In this document: piece after piece, positions 30,841-41,705 of the stretch | Position numbering within the stretch: the stretch's first letter is position 1 | Layout: each line of letters opens with the position of its first letter | Assembly: GCA_035689185.1 (NCBI GenBank) | Contig: DASSLY010000016.1 | Location: 1-52,060 of the forward strand | DNA length: 52,060 nucleotides | From: DASSLY01 sp035689185 | GTDB lineage: Bacteria > Actinomycetota > Actinomycetes > Actinomycetales > Dermatophilaceae | Reading direction: 5' to 3' | The notes under the pieces: generated by a model | What the model was told of the DNA's origin: nothing | The model's database searches: none | The model's input: the letters and a program-made list of their open reading frames with translations, nothing else | Position numbers and translations under genes: made by a program

Positions 30841-31021
30841 GACTCGGATCGGGCGACAGCGGCGATGGGGTGCGCCGTGTTCGCCGCGCTGCGTCGGCGG
30901 CACGCGCTAGCCTCACGCCAGCCGGGCAGCCGGCCGGTCGCGAGCCTCGCCTACTGGACCCGGTCGCGCCGGCCGGCGGTTGACGGCGACCGAGACGGAC
31001 GCAGAAAGGTCGTGCCCCGCC

Positions 31022-32698
31022 ATGACCTCCGAAGCACTGGAGCGGATGGATGCCTCGGCCGTCCGCCGCTTCGTCGTGCTGACCAGAGCGGCGCTGGCCG
31101 CGCACCGCACCGAGATCGACGCGCTCAACGTCTTCCCGGTCCCCGACGGCGACACCGGGACCAACCTCTACCTCACCCTGGACACCGCGCTGGACAGCGT
31201 GCTGGACAGCGAGCAGTGGCGCGACGAGCCGAGCGATCTGGGCCGGTCGGCCACCGCGCTCGCCCAGGCGACGTTGCTTGCGGCCCGCGGGAACTCCGGG
31301 GTGATCTTGAGCCAGCTGGTGCGCGGCTTCGCCGAGGTGGTGGCGGCGGCACCGGACGCCGGCCTCGGACCCCCCGAGCTGGCCCGGGCGGTCCGCCGGG
31401 CCGCCGACCTGGCCCGGGCGAGCGTCACCCGGCCCGCCGAGGGCACCATCCTCAGCGTCGCCGACGCCGCCGCCGCCGCCGCGGAACGCCTGGCCGCGCA
31501 GCCCGAGCCCACTTTGATGGCGGTGACCGAGGCCGCGTTGCACGCCGGCCGGGCCGCCCTGGCGGCCACGACCGGGCAGCTCGCGGCGCTGGCCGAGGCC
31601 GGGGTCGTCGACGCCGGCGGCGCCGGGTTCGTTCTCGTCCTGGAGTCGCTGCAGCGGGTGGTCGCCGGAGAGGTCCCCGACGAGCCGCGCCGAGCCTCCC
31701 GACCCCAGTGGCGCCCACAGGCCGGCACCACGTCGCTGCCCGGCGGCCCGACCCGCGACGTGCTCACCGAGCACGCCCCGCAGCCGGGCGGCCCCGCATA
31801 CGAGGTGATGTACCTGCTCGACCAGTCGACCCCGCAGGCCGCGCGGCGGCTGCGAGCCCGGCTGGACGCTCTCGGCGACAGCGTGCTGGTCGTCGGCGGC
31901 CCGCAGCTGTGGAACGTCCACGCCCACGTCGACGACCCGGGCGCGGCCATCGAGGCGGGCGTCGCCGCCGGACGGCCGCGACGGATCGTGGTGAGCAGTT
32001 TCGACGAACGGCTGCCACCGCACGGCGAGCGGCCGGCGCCAACGGCGAGCACGGCAGTGGTGGCGTGCCCCCCAGGACCGGGGCTGGCGAGGCTGTTCGC
32101 CCTCGCCGGTGCCACGGTGGTGCTGAGCGCGCCAGGCCGGCGCGCCTCCGCCGGCGAGCTGCTCGACGCGGTCCGCAGCGCCTGCGCCCAGACCGTCGTG
32201 CTGCTGCCGGACGACCCGGACCTGCTGCTCGCGGCGCGGGCCGCGGCCGACCTGGCCGACGCCGAGCAGGTTGTGGTCGAGGTGCTTCCCACCCGCTCGC
32301 CGGCGCAGGGGATCGCGGCGATGGCGGTGTTCGACCCCGCCGACAGCCCGGCGGACAACTTGCGGCGGATGGCCGAGGCCGCCGCGGCGACCCGGTACGG
32401 CGCGGTGGCGGTCGCGGTCCGCGCGGCGGTGACCGAGGCGGGCGCCTGCGCAGCCGGTGACGCGCTGGCGTCGGTGGAGGACCGGGTGGTGGCCGTCGAA
32501 GGCGACGTGGTCGCGGCGGCCGGCCACGTGGTGGCTGCCCTGCTCGGCGGAACCAGCGAGCTGGTGACCCTGGTGCTGGGGCAGGGTGCGCCGGCGGGGC
32601 TGGCGGACGCGGTGGCCGCCAGCCTGCCCGAGCGGGTCGAGGTGAACGTGGTCGACGGCGGCCAACCGCACTACCAGCTACTGCTCGGGGTGGAGTGA
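31022..32698 (+). CDS. DAK2-domain protein, FakA-like fatty acid kinase subunit
   Basis: 558 residues. The N-terminal DhaL/DAK2 nucleotide-binding domain contains NVFPVPDGDTGTNLYLTL (metal-binding Asp cluster near residues 37-44), ARGNSGVILSQLVRGF and VDAGGAGFVLVLE. A FakA-type C-terminal region (YEVMYLLD near residue 260, VGGPQLWNVHAHVDDPGAAIE) follows. FakA phosphorylates fatty acids bound to a FakB protein; no FakB is in the window. ATG start; an upstream TTG in frame is not needed. Its stop overlaps the recG start (GTGA). Confidence 0.88.
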   Translation: MTSEALERMDASAVRRFVVLTRAALAAHRTEIDALNVFPVPDGDTGTNLYLTLDTALDSVLDSEQWRDEPSDLGRSATALAQATLLAARGNSGVILSQLVRGFAEVVAAAPDAGLGPPELARAVRRAADLARASVTRPAEGTILSVADAAAAAAERLAAQPEPTLMAVTEAALHAGRAALAATTGQLAALAEAGVVDAGGAGFVLVLESLQRVVAGEVPDEPRRASRPQWRPQAGTTSLPGGPTRDVLTEHAPQPGGPAYEVMYLLDQSTPQAARRLRARLDALGDSVLVVGGPQLWNVHAHVDDPGAAIEAGVAAGRPRRIVVSSFDERLPPHGERPAPTASTAVVACPPGPGLARLFALAGATVVLSAPGRRASAGELLDAVRSACAQTVVLLPDDPDLLLAARAAADLADAEQVVVEVLPTRSPAQGIAAMAVFDPADSPADNLRRMAEAAAATRYGAVAVAVRAAVTEAGACAAGDALASVEDRVVAVEGDVVAAAGHVVAALLGGTSELVTLVLGQGAPAGLADAVAASLPERVEVNVVDGGQPHYQLLLGVE

Positions 32699-34947
32699 GC
32701 GTGGGGTACCACCTGGACACCGCGCTGCAGAAGGTGGACAAGCGGGCGGGGGACGCCCTCGCCAGGCAGCGTGGCTTGCGCACGGTGGGCGACCTGCTGT
32801 GGTTCCTGCCCCGGCGCTACCTGCCCCGGCACGCCGACCTTGGCCGGCTGGTGCCGGGCGCCCAGGTCGTCGTGGTCGGCGAGGTGCTGTCGGCCACGAC
32901 GCGCCCCATGCGCGCCCGCAAGGGCCGGCTGCTGAATGCCACCATCACCGACGGGGCCCACCAGCTGCAGCTGACCTTCTTCAAGCCGTACGGCCACGAG
33001 GGCCGGCTCGTCCCGGGAGCGCGCGGGGTGTTCGCCGGGGAGGTGAGCCGGTACGGCACGTCGTGGCAGCTGGCGCACCCGGCATACGAGCTGTTCGACG
33101 GTGAGCCGGCCGGGCAGGACGGCGCGGAGGGGGACGTCGACCTGGACGCGCCGCTGCTGCCGGTGTACCTGCCGGTCAAGGGCGTCCCCTCGTGGACCAT
33201 CGGCCGGATGGCCAGGGTGGCGCTCGATCTGCTCGACGACGTGCCCGACCCGCTGCCGGAGCGCCTGCGTGCCGAGCGGGGCCTGCCCGAGCTGCGCGAC
33301 GCCTTCCGGCTGGCGCACCACCCGCGGACGGCGGGGGAGTGGCGGGCGGCGCACCGGCGGTTCCGGTACGAGGAGGCGCTGACCATCCAGCTGGTGCTGG
33401 CCCAGCGCCGGCGGCTGGCCGAACGGTCGGTGGCAACACCCCGTCTGCCGACCCGGGGCGGGCTGCGGGACGCCTTCGACCGGCGGCTCCCGTTCGAGCT
33501 CACCGCCGGGCAGACCGCGATCGGAGCGCAGCTGGACTCCGACCTGGCCAGTGACCGGCCGATGAACCGGTTGCTCCAGGGTGAGGTCGGCTCCGGCAAG
33601 ACGGTCGTCGCGCTGCGGGCGATGCTCAGCGTGGTCGACGCGGGCGCCCAGGCGGCCCTGCTGGCCCCGACCGAGGTTCTGGCCGTGCAGCACCACCGCA
33701 CGATCACCGAGATGATGGGCGACCTGGCCCAGGGCGGCCAGCTCGGGGGCAGCGACGTGGGCACCCAGGTGGCCTTGCTCACCGGCAGCCAGTCCGCCGG
33801 CAGCCGCCGCCGGGCACGCGACCAGGCCAGCACCGGGGCGGCCGGCATCGTGGTCGGAACGCACGCCCTCATCCAGGAGCACGTCGAGTTCCGCGACCTG
33901 GGGCTGGTGGTGGTGGACGAGCAGCACCGTTTCGGGGTGCAGCAGCGGGATGCCCTGCGCGGCAAGGCCGAGCGCCCGCCGCACGTGCTGGTGATGACCG
34001 CCACGCCGATCCCGCGCACCGTGGCGATGACCGTCTTCGGCGACATGGAGGTCTCCACCCTGGCCGAGCTGCCCCTGGGCCGCTCCCCGATCGCCTCGCA
34101 CGTGGTGGCCAACCCGCGCTGGCTGGCCCGGGCGTGGCAGCGGGTCGCCGAGGAGGTCGCGGCCGGGCACCAGGCGTATGTCGTGTGCCCGCGCATCGGC
34201 GACGGCGAGGACGCCGACGACGCCGAGCACGCCGGGCAGGACGCCGGGCAGGACGCCGGGCAGGACACGGACGAGGACCTGCCGGCGGACGACGCGGCGG
34301 AAGCGGACTGGGAGGGCGAGCCGGCGGCGCCCCGGCAGCTGCGGTCGGTGGTGGCCGTGCTGGAGCAGCTGCGGGCCGAGCCGGCCCTGGCCGGGCTGCG
34401 GGTCGAGGCCCTGCACGGGCGCCAGCCGCCGGAGCAGAAGGACGCCACGATGCGCGCCTTCGGCGCGGGCGAGATCGACGTGCTGGTCTGCACCACGGTG
34501 ATCGAGGTCGGGGTCGACGTCCCGAACGCGACCGCGATGGTCGTCCTGGACGCGGACCGGTTCGGCGTGTCGCAGCTGCACCAGCTGCGCGGCCGGGTCG
34601 GTCGTGGCAGCGCTGCCGGCCTGTGCCTGCTCGTGGCCGAGCAGGCAGCGCCAGCGGGCGTCGAGCGACTCACCGCCGTGGCAGCCACGACCGACGGGTT
34701 CGAGCTGGCCCGGCTGGACCTGGAGCAGCGCCGCGAGGGAGACGTGCTCGGCGCCCGGCAGAGCGGCGCTCGCTCGCAGCTGCAGCTGCTGCGCCTGCTC
34801 CGCGACGAGGAGCTCATCGTGGCAGCCCGCCAGGACGCGCAGGAGATCGTCGCGCAGGACCCGGCACTGGCCGCCCACGACGCCCTGCGCGAGCGGGTCG
34901 CGTCCGCGCTCGACGAAGAGCAGGCCGCCTACCTGGAGCGCGGCTGA
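32695..34947 (+). CDS. recG: ATP-dependent DNA helicase RecG
   Basis: 750 residues. The N-terminal wedge/OB domain is followed by helicase motifs: GEVGSGKT with Lys302, TEVLAVQHH, VDEQHRFGVQQRD (DExH box), TATPIPRT, VCTTVIEVGVDVPNA and LRGRVGRG. It remodels stalled forks. Between residues about 503 and 545 an acidic insertion (DGEDADDAEH, then AGQDAGQDAGQD) comes from a 12-bp tandem repeat at 34231-34266; it is not part of the family core. GTG start overlaps the DAK2 gene stop. Confidence 0.96.
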   Translation: MSVGYHLDTALQKVDKRAGDALARQRGLRTVGDLLWFLPRRYLPRHADLGRLVPGAQVVVVGEVLSATTRPMRARKGRLLNATITDGAHQLQLTFFKPYGHEGRLVPGARGVFAGEVSRYGTSWQLAHPAYELFDGEPAGQDGAEGDVDLDAPLLPVYLPVKGVPSWTIGRMARVALDLLDDVPDPLPERLRAERGLPELRDAFRLAHHPRTAGEWRAAHRRFRYEEALTIQLVLAQRRRLAERSVATPRLPTRGGLRDAFDRRLPFELTAGQTAIGAQLDSDLASDRPMNRLLQGEVGSGKTVVALRAMLSVVDAGAQAALLAPTEVLAVQHHRTITEMMGDLAQGGQLGGSDVGTQVALLTGSQSAGSRRRARDQASTGAAGIVVGTHALIQEHVEFRDLGLVVVDEQHRFGVQQRDALRGKAERPPHVLVMTATPIPRTVAMTVFGDMEVSTLAELPLGRSPIASHVVANPRWLARAWQRVAEEVAAGHQAYVVCPRIGDGEDADDAEHAGQDAGQDAGQDTDEDLPADDAAEADWEGEPAAPRQLRSVVAVLEQLRAEPALAGLRVEALHGRQPPEQKDATMRAFGAGEIDVLVCTTVIEVGVDVPNATAMVVLDADRFGVSQLHQLRGRVGRGSAAGLCLLVAEQAAPAGVERLTAVAATTDGFELARLDLEQRREGDVLGARQSGARSQLQLLRLLRDEELIVAARQDAQEIVAQDPALAAHDALRERVASALDEEQAAYLERG

Positions 34948-34949
34948 CC

Positions 34950-35522
34950 ATGACGCGGATCATCTCCGGGCTGGTCGGCGGGAGGCGGCTCCAGGTGCCT
35001 CCGGGCGCGGCCACCCGGCCGACCAGTGACCGGGTGCGGGAAGGGCTGTTCTCCCGGCTGGAGCACCTGGACGCCCTGCGCGCGGCGCACGTGCTGGACC
35101 TGTATGCCGGATCGGGCGCCCTGGGGCTGGAGGCGGCCAGCCGCGGCGCCGCGGAGGTGCTGCTCGTCGACAGCAGCCCGGCGGCCACGGGCGCCGCCGC
35201 GGCCAACGTCGCCGCGCTCGGGCTGTCCTGCGTGCAGGTCCGCCGCGACGTGGTGGAGGTGTTCCTGGCCGAGGCGACCGGCGCGGCATACGACCTGGTG
35301 CTGGCCGACCCGCCGTACTCCGTCGGCGAGGCGGCACTGGCCCGCGTCCTTGCCCTGCTGGTCGCGCGGGGCTGGCTGGCACCCAGCGGGCTGGTCGTGG
35401 TCGAACGGTCGGCCCGGTCCCCGGCACCGGGCTGGCCGAGCGGGCTGGAGCTGCTGGACGAGCGGCGGTACGGCGAGACCCGGCTGTGGTTCGCCGAGCG
35501 CGGCATCCCGGCGGTGGCCTGA
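34950..35522 (+). CDS. rsmD: 16S rRNA (guanine(966)-N(2))-methyltransferase
   Basis: 190 residues, Rossmann-type methyltransferase. MTRIISGLVGGRRLQVPPG, TRPTSDRVREGLFS and VLDLYAGSGALGLEAASRGA (SAM site) match RsmD, with the catalytic DPPY at 120-123. Start ATG two bases after the recG stop. It modifies G966 of 16S rRNA. An in-frame extension through recG was dropped. Confidence 0.95.
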   Translation: MTRIISGLVGGRRLQVPPGAATRPTSDRVREGLFSRLEHLDALRAAHVLDLYAGSGALGLEAASRGAAEVLLVDSSPAATGAAAANVAALGLSCVQVRRDVVEVFLAEATGAAYDLVLADPPYSVGEAALARVLALLVARGWLAPSGLVVVERSARSPAPGWPSGLELLDERRYGETRLWFAERGIPAVA

Positions 35523-35561
35523 CTCCGGGCCTGGGCGGCATGGGCGGGCATGAGCCTGCCG

Positions 35562-35567
35562 TATGTT
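35562..35567 (+). promoter_or_regulatory. -10 box (TATGTT) of coaD
   Basis: TATGTT is followed by 6 nt and GTG 35574. It decides for that start over the in-frame ATG at 35550, which lies upstream of the box. Confidence 0.5.
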
Positions 35568-35573
35568 GCCAGC

Positions 35574-36044
35574 GTGCGCCGCTGCGTCTGCCCTGGCTCC
35601 TACGACCCCGTGACGAACGGGCACCTCGACGTCATCACCCGGGCCTGCGGCCTGCACGACGAGGTGGTCGTCGCCGTGCTGCACAACCCGGCCAAGCAGG
35701 GCAGGTTCAGCGTCGCGCACCGAGTGTCGCTGCTGACCGCGGCGCTGGCCGGGCTCGACAACGTCGTGGTCCGCACCTTCCACGGCCGGCTGCTGGTCGA
35801 CATCTGCCGCGAGCTGGACGCCCAGGCCATCGTGAAGGGGCTGCGCAGCGACACCGACTACGCCTACGAGCTGCCGATGGCACAGATGAACCGGCACCTC
35901 AGCGGCGTGGAGACGGTGTTCCTCCCCGGCAACCCGGCGTGGGCCCACGTGTCCAGCTCGCTGGTCTGCGAGGTGGCCGGCCTCGGCGGCGACGTCACCG
36001 GGCTGGTCCCCGACGCCGTCCGGGAGGCTCTCGCCCGGGGGTAG
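35574..36044 (+). CDS. coaD: Phosphopantetheine adenylyltransferase
   Basis: 156 residues, the usual size. MRRCVCPGSYDPVTNGHLD holds the nucleotidyltransferase TxGH motif (Thr14-His17), and NRHLSGVETVFLPGNP with VSSSLVCEVAGLGGDV completes the family pattern. It makes dephospho-CoA, the fourth step of CoA synthesis. GTG 35574 gives the standard N-terminus and follows a TATGTT box. ATG 35550 would add eight unconserved residues. Confidence 0.95.
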   Translation: MRRCVCPGSYDPVTNGHLDVITRACGLHDEVVVAVLHNPAKQGRFSVAHRVSLLTAALAGLDNVVVRTFHGRLLVDICRELDAQAIVKGLRSDTDYAYELPMAQMNRHLSGVETVFLPGNPAWAHVSSSLVCEVAGLGGDVTGLVPDAVREALARG

Positions 36045-36200
36045 GGACGGTCGGGATGACCTGACCACCGGCGGAGGTCGCCGGCGTGATTTTGGCGGCC
36101 ACGGCGACTCCGGTAACCTTGTCGGTCGGTCTCGTCTGCGGACGTGGCCGAGTTTGCTGCGCAGGACCCCACCCGTACCAACTCCTCAGATGTGGCCGTC

Positions 36201-36770
36201 ATGACCCGCCTCAACCCGGCAGCCCAGCTCGTGCTGGACCTGCGGGACCTCAGTCGCCGGCCGGGCAGCATGATCAGGCTGCACCGGGTGGCAGCCGCCG
36301 ATGCCGCCATCGGGACCGACGTCGTCGCGATCCCCGCCGGCGCGCCGCTGGAGGTCGACACCCGGGCGGAGTCGGTGGTCGAGGGCGTCCTGCTCACCGG
36401 CTCGGTGCGGGCCAGCGCGACCGGGGCCTGCGTGCGGTGCCTGGACCCGCTCACCCACGAGGTGGATGCGCAGTTCCAGGAGTTGTTCGCCTACACCGAC
36501 CGGGCGGCGCACCACCACGAGGTGGGAGCACAGGACGACGAGGACGAGGTGCGCGAGCTCGACGGCGACCTGCTCGACCTCGAGCCCGTGCTCCGGGACG
36601 CGGTGGTGCCCACGCTGCCGTTCCAACCGGTGTGCCGGGACGACTGTCCCGGCCTGTGCCCCGACTGCGGGGCACGGCTGGGCGACGACCCGGACCACCG
36701 CCATGACCGGGTCGACCCCAGGTGGGCGGCCCTGGAGGGGCTGTCCGCGACCGGCGACGCGACCAGCTAG
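36201..36770 (+). CDS. DUF177/YceD family protein
   Basis: 189 residues. VLDLRDLSRRPGSM, CVRCLDPLTHEVDAQFQELF and the C-terminal CRDDCPGLCPDCGARLGDDPDHRHD are the YceD/DUF177 pattern; the Cys clusters could bind zinc. Bacterial YceD is linked to 23S rRNA or ribosome assembly and lies next to rpmF, as here. ATG 36201 used; GTG 36144 and 36192 in frame are possible, and a TAACCT box near 36114 could be the promoter. The acidic EDEVRELDGDLLDLEP stretch is typical. Confidence 0.9.
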   Translation: MTRLNPAAQLVLDLRDLSRRPGSMIRLHRVAAADAAIGTDVVAIPAGAPLEVDTRAESVVEGVLLTGSVRASATGACVRCLDPLTHEVDAQFQELFAYTDRAAHHHEVGAQDDEDEVRELDGDLLDLEPVLRDAVVPTLPFQPVCRDDCPGLCPDCGARLGDDPDHRHDRVDPRWAALEGLSATGDATS

Positions 36771-36840
36771 CCCCACCAGAGCCCGACCACAGCCCGACCA
36801 GAGGCCCGCACCCCGGGCCGCCCGAGACGAAGGAACACAC

Positions 36841-37035
36841 GTGGCCGTCCCGAAGCGGAAGATGTCGCGCTCCAACACCCGCTCGCGCCGGGCGCAGTGG
36901 AAGACGACGGCCACCCCGCTGTCGACCTGCCCCCAGTGCAAGTCGCCGAAGCAGAACCACCAGGCCTGCCCGACCTGCGGCATCTATGCCGGGCGCTACT
37001 ACGGCGCCGCGGAGCGCAGCGAGCACCAGGACTGA
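36841..37035 (+). CDS. rpmF: 50S ribosomal protein L32
   Basis: 64 residues: MAVPKRKMSRSNTRSRRAQWK, then CPQCKSPKQNHQACPTCGIYAGR. Zinc-binding C+ form with two CxxC pairs. GTG start; upstream in-frame residues are a shadow of DUF177. The DUF177-rpmF-rnc order is widely conserved. Confidence 0.97.
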   Translation: MAVPKRKMSRSNTRSRRAQWKTTATPLSTCPQCKSPKQNHQACPTCGIYAGRYYGAAERSEHQD

Positions 37036-37042
37036 CCGGCTG

Positions 37043-37786
37043 GTGCCTGGGAGCCCAGCCGCCACGAAACGGCCGCGGCCGACCGAACGCCCCGTCAGCG
37101 AGCTGATGGCCCGACTCGCTGACGTCGTCGCCTCCGCCCCGCAGGAGGAGCTGCTCGTCCGCGCGCTCACCCATCGCTCCTACGCCTACGAGCACGGCGG
37201 GACCCCGCACAACGAGCGGCTGGAGTTCCTCGGCGACGCCGTCCTCGGGCTGGTCGTCACCGACACCCTGTATGCCGCCCACCCGGACCTGCCCGAGGGG
37301 CAGCTGGCCAAGCTGCGCGCGGCGGTGGTGAACATGCGGGCCCTGGCCGAGGTAGCCCGCAGCATCGAGCTCGGCGACTACCTGCGGCTGGGGCGCGGGG
37401 AGGAGAGCACCGGCGGTCGCAACAAAGCGTCGATCCTGGCCGACACGCTGGAAGCGGTCATCGGGACGGTGTACCTGACCGGCGGACTGGACCAGTCCAG
37501 GTCCCTGGTGCTGTACCTGCTGGGCCCGGTGATGCGCTCGACCGCGTCCCTGGGTGCGGGCCTGGACTGGAAGACCAGCCTGCAGGAGCTCACCGCCGCC
37601 GGAGCCCTGGGCGTCCCCGAGTACCGAGTCGCCGAGAGCGGCCCCGACCACCAGAAGCTGTTCACCGCGGTCGTCGTCGTCGGTGCCGACGAGCTCGGCG
37701 AGGGAGTGGGTCGCAGCAAGAAGGAGGCCGAGCAGTTGGCAGCCGCCCAGGCATGGAAGGCGCTCTCGGCGTCCGGCGTCGACTGA
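37043..37786 (+). CDS. rnc: Ribonuclease III
   Basis: 247 residues. The catalytic signature NERLEFLGDAVLGL is near residues 57-70, the second metal-binding stretch DTLEAVIGTVYL near 134, and a C-terminal dsRNA-binding domain (SLQELTAA, GPDHQKLFTAVV, GRSKKEAEQLAAAQAW) follows. It cleaves dsRNA in rRNA precursor and mRNA processing. GTG 37043 start after rpmF; ATG 37107 is an alternative. Followed by the duplicated mutM start. Confidence 0.95.
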   Translation: MPGSPAATKRPRPTERPVSELMARLADVVASAPQEELLVRALTHRSYAYEHGGTPHNERLEFLGDAVLGLVVTDTLYAAHPDLPEGQLAKLRAAVVNMRALAEVARSIELGDYLRLGRGEESTGGRNKASILADTLEAVIGTVYLTGGLDQSRSLVLYLLGPVMRSTASLGAGLDWKTSLQELTAAGALGVPEYRVAESGPDHQKLFTAVVVVGADELGEGVGRSKKEAEQLAAAQAWKALSASGVD

Positions 37787-37792
37787 CCGCCC

Positions 37793-37860
37793 GTGCCTGA
37801 GCTGCCCGAGGTCGAGGTCGTCCGGCGTGCCTGAGCTGCCCGAGGTCGAGGTCGTGCGGC
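37793..37860 (+). repeat. 34-bp tandem duplication of the mutM 5' end
   Basis: Bases 37793-37826 and 37827-37860 are the same except for one position (C versus G at unit base 30). Each starts with GTG and encodes MPELPEVEVVRR. Because 34 is not a multiple of three, the first copy reads 13 codons and stops at 37832-37834, 5 bases inside the true gene. It could couple translation of mutM to rnc or be a recent slippage scar. Confidence 0.9.
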
Positions 37861-38750
37861 GCGGGCTGGCGCGGCACGTCGTCGGCCGCCAGGTCTCCGG
37901 CGCCTGGTTCGGCTCCCCCCGGGTCTCCCGTCGCCACCTGCCCGGGCCGGAGGATCTCGCCGCCCGGCTCGCCGGCACGCGGGTGCTCGCCGCGGAGCGA
38001 CGGGGCAAGTACCTGTGGCTGGTGCTGCGGGCGGCGACCGGGCACCAGCAGGCGCTGCTCATGCACCTGGGGATGAGCGGCCAGCTGCTCGTCCGGCCGG
38101 CGGCCGCACCGGCCGAGCGACACCTGCATGCGCGGTTCGACTTCGCCGACCGGGGACCCCAGCTGCGCTTCGTGGACCAGCGCACCTTCGGCGGGATGGC
38201 CCTGGCCGACCTCGTGCCCGACACCCAGGCAAGCGGCCCGCAGGCCAAGCCGCACGGCATACCGCACCCGATCGTGCACATCGCGGCCGACCCGTTCGAA
38301 CCGGCCTTCGACCTCGAGCAGGTCGTGCGACGACTCAAGGCTCGCCGGACCGAGGTCAAGCGGGCACTGCTGGACCAAGGGCTGGTGTCCGGGATCGGCA
38401 ACATCTACGCCGACGAGGCGCTGTGGCGCGCCCAGGTGCACCCGCGGCGGGCGGCGACGGCGCTGTCCGGGCCGCGGCTGCGGCTGCTGGTCACCCATGC
38501 AGCGGCAGTCATGGCGGAGGCGCTGGACCAGGGCGGCACCAGCTTCGACGCGCTGTACGTGAACGTCAACGGTGCCAGCGGGTACTTCGACCGGTCCTTG
38601 CGCGCCTACGGCCAGGCCGGCCGCCCGTGCGATCGCTGCGGGCGACCCATCCTGCGCGAGGCATTCCAGAATCGCTCCTCGTTCTTCTGCCCCCGATGCC
38701 AGCCGGCACCGCGGAAGGCGGCTGTGACGACGGTCCGCCGCCTCGCTTAG
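37827..38750 (+). CDS. mutM: Formamidopyrimidine-DNA glycosylase
   Basis: 307 residues. PELPEVEVVRRGL supplies the catalytic Pro and Glu. RRGKYLWLVL carries the conserved Lys, QGLVSGIGNIYADEALW the helix-two-turn-helix, and CDRCGRPILREAFQNRSSFFCPRCQ the zinc finger. It excises 8-oxoguanine. The GTG of the second copy of the 34-bp duplication is the true start, because only this copy is in frame. Somewhat longer than the usual ~270-290 residues. Confidence 0.96.
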   Translation: MPELPEVEVVRRGLARHVVGRQVSGAWFGSPRVSRRHLPGPEDLAARLAGTRVLAAERRGKYLWLVLRAATGHQQALLMHLGMSGQLLVRPAAAPAERHLHARFDFADRGPQLRFVDQRTFGGMALADLVPDTQASGPQAKPHGIPHPIVHIAADPFEPAFDLEQVVRRLKARRTEVKRALLDQGLVSGIGNIYADEALWRAQVHPRRAATALSGPRLRLLVTHAAAVMAEALDQGGTSFDALYVNVNGASGYFDRSLRAYGQAGRPCDRCGRPILREAFQNRSSFFCPRCQPAPRKAAVTTVRRLA

Positions 38751-38753
38751 GGT
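38748..38753 (+). promoter_or_regulatory. -10 box (TAGGGT) of the M3 peptidase gene
   Basis: TAGGGT overlaps the mutM stop codon (TAG) and is followed by 6 nt and GTG 38760. Confidence 0.5.
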
Positions 38754-38759
38754 CGGTCC

Positions 38760-40690
<1,931 letters not shown>

Positions 40691-40712
<22 letters not shown>

Positions 40713-40771
40713 CCGGCGCTGAACCGGCGCTGACCGGAGCCCACCGGAGCCCACCGGAGCCCACCGGCGCC
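40691..40771. repeat. 10-bp tandem repeats across the peptidase stop codon
   Basis: GACCGGCGCT occurs three times (40691-40720), followed by one 11-bp variant (40721-40731), GACCGGAGCC, and CACCGGAGCC-type units to 40771. The array includes the last codons and stop (40710-40712) of the M3 peptidase and fills most of the gap before acyP. Confidence 0.8.
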
Positions 40772-40814
40772 CCCGGCCCGGCCGGGCGTCATACCCGTCG
40801 TCCGGCGTCGCGCC

Positions 40815-40820
40815 TAGCAT
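40815..40820 (+). promoter_or_regulatory. -10 box (TAGCAT) of acyP
   Basis: TAGCAT is followed by 7 nt and GTG 40828. The in-frame ATG at 40819 overlaps the box itself and has no ribosome-binding site. Confidence 0.45.
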
Positions 40821-40827
40821 GAGCCGG

Positions 40828-41121
40828 GTGAGCGGGCAGTCTCGCCGGGTGACCCTGTTCGTGGGCGGTGACGTGCAGGGAGTGGGGTTCCGGTGGTGGA
40901 CCCGGGCCCGGGCGTTGGAGCTGGGCCTGGTCGGCTACGCGCGCAACCTGGACGACGGCCGGGTCGAGGTCTGCGCCCAGGGCGAGGGGGAGGACGTGAC
41001 CCGGTTCGAGGCGCTGCTGTCCGAGCCGTCGAGCACGAGCCGTCGGCCCGGGCGGGTGGACTCCGTGGTGAGCCGTCCCGGGGCGGTGCGCGAGGACCTG
41101 GTCGGCTTCGACGCGTACTGA
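40828..41121 (+). CDS. acyP: Acylphosphatase
   Basis: 97 residues (100 if ATG 40819 is used). VTLFVGGDVQGVGFRWWTRARALELGL carries the phosphate loop and catalytic Arg. GYARNLDDGRVEV carries the catalytic Asn. It hydrolyses acyl phosphates. Located upstream of smc as in mycobacteria. GTG chosen because of the -10 box. Confidence 0.93.
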   Translation: MSGQSRRVTLFVGGDVQGVGFRWWTRARALELGLVGYARNLDDGRVEVCAQGEGEDVTRFEALLSEPSSTSRRPGRVDSVVSRPGAVREDLVGFDAY

Positions 41122-41354
41122 CCCCGGTTCGGACGCCGGCGCGGCGGCTGCCCCCTGGGCGCCGCGTTGACCGCGGATATGCCAAAATGAGACATTGGAC
41201 GTTGCCCGGATGCGAAGCTGCCTCTGATCGCCTCGCGCTGCGGCGGGTCCACGAGCACGCCCCGGCACCTGACGCGGGGCACACGAGCAGCACGAGCAGT
41301 CCGGTGACGACGGCCGGCCTGGTGACAGGCCGCGAAGGCAGGTTCGGAGAAGGT

Positions 41355-41561
41355 ATGGCCAAGGCGCTGCTAGGTCAGCGAGAGTTCCGCGACGACCGGC
41401 TCCTCCTGGAGACCGCACGGCTGCGGACGCGGGTACGCGATCTGGAAACCCTCATCGACCGGCTCCAGCGGGACAACGACCGGCTCCGAGCCGGTATGCC
41501 GCGGGAGTCGGTTCGGGAGTCCGTCCGGGAGACGGTGCGCGTCCCCGAGCCGGTCAGCTAG
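41355..41561 (+). CDS. Small coiled-coil protein upstream of smc
   Basis: 68 residues: MAKALLGQREFRDDRLLLETARLRTRVRDLETLIDRLQRD, a heptad-like helix, then a charged tail with RESVRESVRETVR repeats. ATG start with GGAGAAGG a few bases upstream. I recall short actinobacterial proteins of this kind beside smc, but no function. The 233 bp before it hold no clear gene; TTGACC near 41166 could be a -35 element. Confidence 0.65.
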   Translation: MAKALLGQREFRDDRLLLETARLRTRVRDLETLIDRLQRDNDRLRAGMPRESVRESVRETVRVPEPVS

Positions 41562-41705
41562 ACCCAGCCAGACCGGCCCAGAGCCGTCGGCGACGCCGGC
41601 GGAGCGGGACCGAACGTCCCCGGCGCGGCGTCGGCCGCATCGGCTGACCCCGCCGCTACAGTGAGCCGACGACTGGTCGCCGAGCCCGCTGGAGCCCGAA
41701 CCGCC

